From positions 32,390,776 through 32,454,775 of the forward strand of contig NC_069133.1 of NCBI RefSeq assembly GCF_026914265.1: 64,000 nucleotides of DNA, read 5' to 3'. Below are positions 34,578 to 46,500 of the stretch, one piece after another (within the stretch, counting starts at the first letter, position 1; the number at the start of each line of letters is the position of its first letter). Below the pieces are notes generated by a model. The model did not search any database. It saw nothing but the letters and a program-made list of their open reading frames with translations, and was not told the DNA's origin. Made by a program: the position numbers and the translations under genes. This stretch comes from Mya arenaria (lineage: Eukaryota > Mollusca > Bivalvia > Myida > Myidae).

Positions 34578-37500
34578 CAATTATGAGTTATTCATCTTAA
34601 AACAGTTTAAGTATTTTTTTTATTTTCTTTATTTGAGATATCCCCAAACGCAAGAATGTCCTAGTTCGACACTCAAACGCAAACTGTATCAAACGCACAT
34701 CCTTGCGAATCACACGGCCAATCTGCTCACATGTTTGTGTGATTCTGTTGACGTTGTAACGCCCTAAGGTACGTACCTGACTGGTCAAGTATACGTTTCG
34801 CCTCCCGCATAATGGCATCAACGTTCTGCTTCTTGCGTTTGGGCTGACCTACAACATGAACAAAGGTGTTTCATCCACCATCCACCAGGCATATAATTGA
34901 TGTTACATGTAATGTTGGTATATTTTAAAGCTTTGTATATGAACTATAAGTGCAAATATAAGAGTATATTTGAGAGTATAAAGAGTATAGTCCGACTTTG
35001 AAATAAATACATGAATACCGAGCAATACGTTCTTGGCGATATTAAATACAAATAATCTTAAACTACTTTCTCAAAAACAACAAGGTAACACGAAACGATA
35101 CGTTTTAAAAAAAGTATTTGTTTTATAAGATGTTGATGTTATAAGGAGCTACAGGCGTTGTAAATAGTGCAACAAAAATGCCGCAAGGATACATAATCTC
35201 GATATCATATCCAGATACCTGAACCTGGCGTTACTTCCCTTGCAAAGTGGAAGGTAACAAGAAACCAAACTTTCTTAAAAATTGTTAGACAAAACATATA
35301 AACATAGAAGGATTTAAAGATCTCTAACAGGTTGTTTCGTTGTATGACTTTATAACTTAAAGTTAATAAAAACTTCTAGACTCAGCAACCTCCAATGCAC
35401 TAACATGATACTACATCTATTGAACACTGAGAAATGAATGAGTTATCCATTGAAAATATTGCACTAGCATTAGAATTAATTCGTGGATTTTTATAGTCCG
35501 TTGATCATGAATTACTGAAATTGACCACATTTGTTAGTATACAACAGCCAACACACAATCTGCTTCTATCAAAATTAAATGCACACATGATCAAAAGCTT
35601 TGAACGAATCTGATTAGAAATGACATTTAGTTCTAAGCATTCTGCACTAAATAAAGCCTCTGTTAGAATTCAAACCTGGAATTGATTTCTGTTGGTAGTT
35701 TTCTTCAGCTAAAACATCACAAGCAACATATGTATTTCTCAAACTTTTTATGCATTACAAAACACTTATATAATTATTTCAGCAATATTTGTAATATTGA
35801 ATTTGTGTTGGAATAACTTTCATTTACTGGTAGTTTGGTTTCTCGGCAAAAATCAAAAAGGATTACCATTTCCATATACATATTTTCCTCCTTAAAAATC
35901 TATAGTCTGAGAATTGTTCCGATTGTCTTGACTGAGTATATTTACATCGTGTGCGATTCCTAGGCGCGAATATTCTGTTGACGAAATCGAAATAATTGTA
36001 CTCACCTTGCTCATCTTCCGTATCAATGTAGACGGTGTCAATTCCTTCAAACTTCATTGGTTTCCCTCCAGCCTTATACTCGGGGCCCATATTGTATTTG
36101 AACATGCTTGAGAACTTTTTCTGGTTCAGTTTTTGACGTCGATTTGGCGTCAACGCATACATTTGACGTTGACTTCTTGCATAGGGGTTAGCATGATGCG
36201 GACGTCCGCGTGAAATATTGTTTGGAAGTCCATAGTCCTGTCTATTACTATACTCCGATTCGACAACCTTTGAGGTCACGTACTGTGTCATGAAACGTCG
36301 CCATGAGTCTTCCTCGAACTTTTTGCGTACACGTTTTAATTGATCACGTTGTCGTAGCTTGGCCTCGAACGTTCGCCGCTCCCGATCTGCCAACAGTTCA
36401 TACTGATGCTGCATATCATCCATTTGAACCCGCGCAAGTTTCTCAAAGAAACGTTTTTCTCGTTCTTCGCGCGGTGATGCGCCGTAAACTTTATTAATGT
36501 GTCTATAAACCACGCCTTGTAACCTACTATGTACGAACGCCTTCCTTTGCGGTGGCGCGACAGTCTTTACTTTCTTATACACGCTAACTCTACGAGATTT
36601 TGGCCGTGTACTTGACTTAACTCTATTTCTGCCCCAATTGCCTACGTCAACGCCCGTGTAAGCTCTGTGGATAGTTTTAGGCTCCGTAACTCTTGGGTGA
36701 AACGTTAACTCGCGAATTTGTTCCGGTCTCATTTTCATATAGTCTCTAAAGTATTCTATTTTTTCTTCATCTGTCATTTCATTAAATGTCTTAGAATGTA
36801 AATCCGCACCGTGCTTGTACTCATATTCGTGCATAAACGCTTCATCCATAATTTCACCCTCTTCAGTGTCATACGCTTTCATAGTTTTCGGATCTACAAT
36901 AGTAACCTCCCTTCGTTTCCGGTCCGACATTTCTAATGGCGGGACTTGCGAAATTTCCATTGACGTTTTAGACTTCATCGCTGGCTGTAAGGAACTGGCT
37001 GCTGGATTTTGTTTACTCGACTTAATAGTTGACCAACTTTTGTCAGTTTTCTCGGAAGTTGCTCTGCGCGGCGATGCTTCGATTGTAATTTCGCGCTCCT
37101 TCTCTTTTTGTCTCTGATTTTCCAGTTGTCGTTCTTTCTGCTCGCGGGCGCGCTTCCGGTCCGCCTCCGCCTGCTGTTGCCTGACGGTCAACACGTGACG
37201 CGGATCCGGTTCCGGTGACGGCTGACGTGTGGGTTCCGCCGTCTTTAGCGGAACTGTCACTGAAGGAAGCCTTGGAGGTTCGGCCGGCCCGTGGTCATCT
37301 GGCGGTAACTTCCGGTAACTTCAAATATAACGGCTTTCTATAGCATTATCGAAAAACTGTATCCAAATAGCAAGCATAATTTAAGTTACAGATTTGGAAA
37401 TAAAAATGAAAATATTAAAGTTTTCAAATTATTTTCAAATGAATGTACCTATATTTACACTAGGTGCTCAATTATTTGCTCTTTAAATTTTGTAAACATT

Positions 37501-40500
37501 CAACTTAAATATTGGTGCGAGTAATAGGTACTGTTCCATACGTTAATATAGGTAGTATTAATAATAAACGCATTCATGACGTGTCAGAATGGGGGTGTAC
37601 GTTTAATTTACGACGCCATCGGGAATTCATCCATCGGCGTCATTAGCATACGGGACAGCTAAATTTTCATTTTTCATGACCAAAACGGCGGTTTACATAT
37701 CCTTTCTCCGCTGAAAAGGATACCTACATAATGTTTGGTTTAACAACATCAACGTTTTACCTCATAATGGATTCAATACCTGAGATATAATAGCAAATGC
37801 GATCCAAGCAAGACGCACATGAGTCAATTTTGCCACAACCAATCGAAGTACATAATAAGTGTATAATTAATAGTGGAATGGTAAATATTTATGTGGGCTG
37901 ACGCCTAGGTGCAATATTTCCACAGTGATTGGCCTCTGAGCTAGGAGCATCGTGACTTATCTCCACAAAAGGTGATTTGCACAGTGCCCACGTATACTAT
38001 ACTTCTGTATTTATATATGATTTATTTTAATTAAACATGATTGGACTTGGAAGCTTTCAGATCGATATGCATGGATATTCATTATTTGGTATGGAATTGT
38101 TGAACACGTTGAGTGCAAACCATGTTCAAAAGATTTAGCTAAATAAAAAATGATTACTCACAAAGAGAAAGGCATTTTAACTCAAAAGCTAAGAACTATA
38201 TACGTATATTGTTAATCGGTTTTCGTTTCGAACATTTCTTTTCTGTCCATTGTTTCGCAGTATCAATATTACAATGGAAGTTACAGGGACAAGCCAAGGA
38301 TACCCCCGTCCCCGCCCCCCTAAAAAATCCAACAACAAAACAATGATTTTTGAGATTGTTGTTATTTAAGAATTCGACGTTTTAAATCCACGATTTAAGA
38401 GGTAGCTTGGTTCACATACCAGCGACTCGTTAGAGGGGGCGCAGCATCGAATGTTCACCTCACCTTCGAATCCACAAAGGATATACCATAAAAATGTCGA
38501 AAATTGTGTTACTTCCCCCACCCCACCCCACCTCACGACTAAAAGCTGTTTAAGGCTGAGTATAATGCATTATGGTGTCATATTTTCATATGTTTTTCTG
38601 ATTTCTCATTCGCACACAGACGTTTGACCCCCGCCCCCTCGCCTCCCTGAATCCGCTAGTGCATAGTGCATACCCTTGTTTTGCTGTAGATGTTTCCTTC
38701 CCTCCACCCGCCACGTCGACGCTTTTGGTAAATGTTTCGGACCTGTTAGGAAGAAGATTATCAAAATGATTAGTTCAACCTTTATGGGTATTATGATTTC
38801 GAAAGTATATCCAATCTCATTAAAATCAGATCACCAATATTTGTTTCACGACGTTACGCCACGATGTTACGCCACGACGTTACGCGTACTGTATACAAAG
38901 CGTATTGAAATTAATCTCGATACGAATTAGGTTATATGGACAAAAAACCGCCCGTCTTATAATTAGTTGTGTAAATAAAAACTGTGTTTATTAATAATAA
39001 CTAATGTAAACATTTCTCACCATGGTTTGTTAAAGAATGAGCAAAAATACGTTTGATACAAAAATGCTGTTTGAAAAGAAATGGGAGATCCTCGTTTTCG
39101 AGTATGAAATGGAAAGCACTCACCGTTTTCGGTCATCTTGTTGTGTACTGCGACCGGCCGCGCCTGAAATTGAAATACGAATACGTTCAATATCCTCCTC
39201 AAAACTCACTACATCATCAAAGAGCTTCCGAGACGCCGCCGACATCCGGCCGGAAGAAACTCTCCGGTCGCTCATGTAGCGGCTAAAGCGAACTTTGTTT
39301 ATCGCATATCCGAACCTACGAGCGTGGTGTGGCGGCGCAACTTCCGTCACGCCGTCCTTAAAGCGCGATGCCTGCTGTACCGAATACGCGTTTGCTAGGT
39401 ATAAACTGTCCATTTTTGAGAATTAAATAATTTTTGGCACACTAAAGTAAGGTGTAATTGGCACAAAAAAGTAAATGCTATAAAGTAATGTTCTATTCCT
39501 TTCCATCACATCCTATAGCGTTACTCCTAAGACTTCCCGCGGGTTTGTACAAACTCCAGTGTATTCATGTTACTCACTTATTCATGCGTTTTTATAAGTT
39601 TTAATAAATACTGTTTGTACGATTTCTGCCCGGACCCGAGGCGATTAGAAAGTTCTACTGTCACTATTTACAGGAACAATAGTGTTTTTTCAAGCCTGTA
39701 GTTAAATTTCACATGTATGCGCTTGTAATTAAACGCATTCATTCCAACAGTTTTTACGATTAAGTTATCACATTCAACATATTTCCAGATATAACTTTAC
39801 ATTCCTTCCAATCTTTGAGCCACGCGCTAAAAGTATCCGAATTTATTCGACCTTAACATTTTATTTGTCTTTATTCGGTTATTGAATACACCGATGGTTA
39901 TCTAAAACCAAAGGTAGCCCGTAATTTGTGATCATTTACACTCATCAAAACATCGAATGATTAATTAAAGCCATCCCGCTTCTATTCTTAAGCACAATAG
40001 AGTATTTTAAGTACAATTTTCGTCCATGTACATATAACAGGTCTGTAAACGTTCAGTTGTCATGACTTTCGCCAAATCATTTCTTCCCTTGCTAGTTTAT
40101 TGACTATTTATAATTTGTTATTTATATGTTTGCCGTTAAGGTCGACTATTGTGTTAGTTTACAGCCGAAATGTGCCGCTGCCGTTTATATTCGAAATAGC
40201 AAAATTGGCGGCAATTAAAATTCTGTTACATTGTTCGATTGATATTATCTTTTTAAGAAAGCTTCGTAAAGTTCTCACCTTGATATCACCAGGGTTAAAA
40301 CTATTGTTATTAATATTTAGTATTCTTAACGTTGTTCTGATCGGGAAAAAATGTGGAATAGGCTAGGAGAGTAATTTGCGTTTCATTTTCTATTTAAATA
40401 CACAATGGCCTGTCTGCGTGTTTGAAAAGGTTTATCATAAGTGGTAATTGAAAATGTCTTTCAAAGCTTACATCGATCCATGCTTTGTCTGTAATTCACT

Positions 40501-43500
40501 ACTTAATACAAAAAAAATATTCAAGGTCACGTGCACTATTTTAAGCCCGATATGTCAAGTCGTTGTTCTTAAAGAAGCAATTAACAAACTATAGGAAAAG
40601 TTTTGATGAAACGTGCAACTATGTGTACTTTTGCATTCTTCATAAAACAGCATTGAAACAAACACCGAAAAAAATAATTACCATGATGTACAGTATTAAA
40701 ATATGCTGGCTGACTAATACAGATTGATGCTTAAATAATTTTATCAAAATATGAGGAATTGACAGCACGCTACTTCGTTAAAAATCCATGTTTTACAAGA
40801 AAACATAGACAAATATAAGTTATCTGAACTTGAACGTTGGCGGGATTATACACCCACTCGATTTACCTGGCATGTTTACAGACTTCCTTTCCTCGCGAGC
40901 TGCCACCGTTCGCTTTCCGTCATCCTTCGCACCAGCTGCCGTTGTTCTTCCACTACCGTCTGAATTTGTCTTCACATCCGGTTGGGGTTTCCGTTCTCGC
41001 TCTTTTTCTATTGGAGATATTTTGGCCATTTCCGGTTTCTGTGGCTGTTGCTGTTTGACTGGCAGATGCTCTTGGCTCGGTTTATGATTTACTGAGGTGG
41101 CTAAAAGAAGGAAACATTTATTTTGTATAATAAAATTCCGTTCCTAGACGAAACAACACCACTCTGATTTTTTTAAAGTAGTTTCATTGAAAACAAAACA
41201 ATCCCAAGTTTTTCACAAAATAATCTGCCTTGGTATTCAAATAAAAGATACAGCGAGACGCCCTCTTGATCGTTGTCATACTGTCCAAAATCTACCGTCG
41301 GCACCCTCGGTACACATTCAGTTTACATGATGAGGCGTGGAGCGTAATCGGGCAGCGGGGGTATCCGACGGTGTTCAAAATCAATTTCATTAAAATCCTA
41401 TATCTTCGTAAATGATAGTTTTCTAAAGATTTTGCACTTAAGTCAGGTTGGTAATAAATATTCTCTTTGTATTCTTATTTTTGTAATGAAAAGTTCGTTA
41501 AACACAATGTTCGAATATCTCTATTAGTATATATCAATAATGAGACAAATTCAAGTGTCCGTTGACAACCTACCGGTAGCAGTTGTTTGTTCCTTGCCAA
41601 CAAGGTTATTGATCTGGGGCATGGGTTGACAGCCCCCTTGCTGTTCCTTCGATGGTGCCGATGTCGCGTTACGGTCTTCGACCATGGAAGCTGTAAGATA
41701 AGACAAGATTAAATAATATAAGACAAGAAACGCTAAGATAAAGAGTTAATCTTGGACGTAGGTTACCGTCCATCTTGCTGTTCTTTGGATGGTGAACATG
41801 CCGCGTTACGGTCCTCGACCCTTACGGCTGGAAGATAAGACATGATTAGTGTTAACCTTTGTCGTGGGTTATTTTCCATCTTGTTGTTTGGAGGATGCTG
41901 ACGTTACGGGCTTCAACCATGGACAGGTGAAGGGCATATAAATCATGACAACATAAGATAAATAAGACAAGATCAGGCAAGGTAAACAAGACAATACCAG
42001 GCAAGATGAACAAGAGATGATCAGGCAATGTGAACAAGACAAGACAAGATCAGGCAAGGTAAACAAGACAAGATCATTCAAGGTAAACAAAACAAGATCA
42101 GGCAAGGTAAACAAGACAAGACCAGGCAAGGTAAACAAGACAAGATCAGGCAAGGTAAACAAGACAAGACCAGGAAAGGTTAACAAGACAGGATCAGGCA
42201 AGGTAAACAAGTCAAGATCAGGCAAGGTAAACAAGTCAAGATCAGGCAAGGTAAACAAGAGACGATAAGGCAAGGTAAAAAAGACAATATCAGGCAAGGT
42301 AAACAAAACAAGATCAGGCAAGGTACACAAGACAAGATCAGGCCAGGTAAACAAGTCAAGATCAGGCAAGGTAAACCGTCAAGATCCGGCAAGGTAAACA
42401 AGTCAAGATCAGAAAAGGTAAACAAGACATGATAAGGCAAGGTAAAAAAGACAATATCAGACAAGGTAAACAAAACAAGATCAGGCAAGGTAAACAAGAC
42501 AAGATCAGGTAAGGTTAACAAGACAGGATCAGGCAAGGTAAACAAGTCAAGATCAGGCAATGTAAACAAGTCAAGATCAGGCAAGGTAAACAAGTCAAGA
42601 TCAGGCAAGGTAAACAAGACATGATAAGGCAAGGTAAAAAAGACAATATCAGGTGAGGTAAACAAAACAAGATCAGGCAAGGTAAACAAGACAAAATCAG
42701 GCAAGCTCAACAAGACTAGATCATGTAAGGTTAAAAAGACAAGATCAGGTAAGGTTAACAAGTCAAGATCAGGCAAGTAAACAAGACAGGATCAGGTAAG
42801 ATAAACAAGACAAGATCAAGCAAGGTAAACAAGACAATACCAGGCAAGGTGAACAAGAGATGATCAGGCAATATGAACAAGACAAGACAAGATCAGGCAA
42901 GGTAAACAAGACAAGATCATTCAAGGTAAACAAAACAAGATCAGGCAAGGTAAACAAGACAAGACCAGGCAAGGTAAACAAGACAAGATCAGGCAAGGTA
43001 AACAAGACAAGACCAGGAAAGGTTAACAAGACAGGATCAGGCAAGGTAAACAAGTCAAGATCAGGCAAGGTAAACAAGTCAAGATCAGGCAAGGTAAACA
43101 AAAGACGATAAGGCAAGGTAAAAAAGACAATATCAGGCAAGGTAAACAAAACAAGATCAGGCAAGGTAAACAAGACAAGATCAGGCCAGGTAAACAAGTC
43201 AAGATCAGGCAAGGTAAACCGTCAAGATCAGGCAAGGTAAACATGTCAAGATCAGAAAAGGTAAACAAGACATGATAAGGCAAGGTAAAAAAGACAATAT
43301 CAGACAAGGTAAACAAAACAAGATCAGGCAAGGTAAACAAGACAAGATCAGGTAAGGTTAACAAGTCAAGATCAGGCAAGGTAAACAAGTCAAGATCAGG
43401 CAAGGTAAACAAGTCAAGATCAGGCAAGGTAAACAAGACAAGATCAGGCAAGGTAAACAAGACAATACCAGACAAGGTGAACAAGACAAGATCAGGTAAG

Positions 43501-46500
43501 GTTAACAAGTCAAGATCAGGCAAGGTAAACAAGTCAAGATCAGGCAAGGTAAACAAGACAATACCAGGCAAGGTAAACAAGACAAGATCAGGTAAGGTTA
43601 ACAAGTCAAGATCAGGCAAGGTAAACAAGACAAGATCAGGTAAGGTAAACAAGACAAGATCAGGCAAGGTAAACAAGACAATACCAGGCAAGGTAAACAA
43701 GACAATACCAGGCAAGGTTAACAAGTCAAGATCAGGCAAGGTAAACAAGTCAAGATCAGGCAAGGTAAACAAGTCAAGATCAGGCAAGGTAAACAAGTCA
43801 AGATCAGGCAAGGTAAACAAGTCAAGATCAGGCAAGGTAAACAAGACATGATAAGGCAAGGTAAACAAGACAATACCAGGCAAGGTAAACAAGACAAGAT
43901 CAGGTAAGGTTAACAAGTCAAGATCAGGCAAGGTAAACAAGACAAGATCAGGTAAGGTAAACAAGTCAAGATCAGGCAAGGTAAACAAGACAAGATCAGG
44001 CAAGGTAAACAAGACAATACCAGACAAGGTGAACAAGACAAGATCAGGTAAGGTTAACAAGTCAAGATCAGGCAAGGTAAACAAGTCAAGATCAGGCAAG
44101 GTAAACAAGACAATACCAGGCAAGGTAAACAAGACAAGATCAGGTAAGGTTAACAAGTCAAGATCAGGCAAGGTAAACAAGACAAGATCAGGTAAGGTAA
44201 ACAAGACAAGATCAGGCAAGGTAAACAAGACAATACCAGGCAAGGTAAACAAGACAATACCAGGCAAGGTTAACAAGTCAAGATCAGGCAAGGTAAACAA
44301 GTCAAGATCAGGCAAGGTAAACAAGTCAAGATCAGGCAAGGTAAACAAGTCAAGATCAGGCAAGGTAAACAAGTCAAGATCAGAAAAGGTAAACAAGACA
44401 TGATAAGGCAAGGTAAAAAAGACAATATCAGACAAGGTAAACAAAACAAGATCAGGCAAGGTAAACAAGACAAGATCAGGTAAGGTTAACAAGTCAAGAT
44501 CAGGCAAGGTAAACAAGTCAAGATCAGGCAAGGTAAACAAGTCAAGATCAGGCAAGGTAAACAAGACAAGATCAGGCAAGGTAAACAAGACAATACCAGA
44601 CAAGGTGAACAAGACAAGATCAGGTAAGGTTAACAAGTCAAGATCAGGCAAGGTAAACAAGTCAAGATCAGGCAAGGTAAACAAGACAATACCAGGTAAG
44701 GTTAACAAGTCAAGATCAGGCAAGGTAAACAAGACAATACCAAGCAAGGTAAACAAGACAAGATCAGGCAAGGTAAACAAGACAATACCAGGCAAGGTAA
44801 ACAAGACAAGATCAGGTAAGGTTAACAAGTCAAGATCAGGCAAGGTAAACAAGTCAAGATCAGGCAAGGTAAACAAGTCAAGATCAGGCAAGGTAAACAA
44901 GTCAAGATCAGGCAAGGTAAACAAGACATGATAAGGCAAGGTAAAAAAGACAATATCAGACAAGGTAAACAAAACAAGATCAGGCAAGGTAAACAAGACA
45001 AAATCAGGCAAGCTCAACAAGACTAGATCATGTAAGGTTAAAAAGACAAGATCAGGTAAGGTTAACAAGTCAAGATCAGGCAAGTAAACAAGACAGGATC
45101 AGGTAAGATAAACAAGACAAGATCAGGCAAGGTAAAAAAGACAATATCAGGTAAGGTAAACAAGACAAAATCAGGCAAGCTCAACAAGACTAGATCATGT
45201 AAGGTTAAAATGACAAGATCAGGTAAGGTTAACAAGTCAAGATCAGGCAAGTAAACAAGACAGGATCAGGTAAGATAAACAAGACAAGATCAGGCAAGGT
45301 AAACAAGACAATACCAGGCAAGGTGAACAAGAGATGATCAGGCAATATGAACAAGACAAGACAAGATCAGGCAAGGTAAACAAGACAAGATCATTCAAGG
45401 TAAACAAAACAAGATCAGGCAAGGTAAACAAGACAAGACCAGGCAAGGTAAACAAGACAAGATCAGGCAAGGTAAACAAGACAAGATCAGGAAAGGTTAA
45501 CAAGACAGGATCAGGCAAGGTAAACAAGTCAAGATCAGGCAAGGTAAAGATCAGGCAAGGTAAACAAGAGACGATTAGGCAAGGTAAAAAAGACAATATC
45601 AGGCAAGGTAAACAAAACAAGATCAGACAAGGTAAACAAGACAAGATCAGGCAAGGTTAACAAGTCAAGATCAGGCAAGGTAAACAAGTCAAGATCAGGC
45701 AAGGTAAACAAGCCAAGATCAGGCAAGGTAAACAAGATATGATAAGGCAAGGTAAAAAGACAATATCAGGCAAGGTAAACAAAACAAGATCAGGCAAGGT
45801 AAACAAGACAAGATCAGGTAAGGTTAACAAGACAGGATCAGGCAAGGTAAACAAGTCAAGATCAGGCAAGGTAAATAAGTCAAGATCAGGCAAGGTAAAC
45901 AAGTCAAGATCAGGCAAGGTAAACAAGACTTGATAAGGCAAGGTAAACAAGTCAAGATCAGGCAAGGTAAACAAAACATGATCAGGCAAGGTAAACAAGA
46001 CAAGATCAGGTAAGGTTAACAAGACAGGATCAGGTAAGATAAACAAGACAAGATCAGGCAAGGTAAACAAGACAATACCAGGCAAGGTGAACAAGAGATG
46101 ATCAGGCAAGGTGAACAAGACAAGATCAGGCAAGGTAAACAAGACGAGATCAGGCAAGGTAAGCAAGACAAGATCAGGCAAGGTAAACAAGACAATATCA
46201 GGTGAGGTAAAGAAGACAAGATCAGGCAAGGTAAACAAGACAATATCAGGTGATGTAAAGATGACAAGATCAGGCAAGGTAAAGAAGACAAGATCAGACA
46301 AGGTAAAAAAGACAGGATCAGGCAATGCAAAGAAGACAATATCAGACAAGGTAAACAAGACATGATCAGGCAATGTGAACAAGACAAAATCAGGCAAGGT
46401 AAACAAGACAAGATCAGGCAAGGTAAACAAGACAAGATCAGGCAAGGTAAACAAGACAAGATTGGCCTATATAAAGAGTCTCACGCCCGTCATTGAAGTT

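Noticed and set aside
43023-45083. 686-codon open frame of LFTLPDLD repeats, with similar frames at 42180-42776, 45657-46454 and on the + strand
   Set aside because: A 24-bp tandem unit without stops is automatically open in several frames on both strands. There are no splice sites, start context or non-repeat coding sequence.
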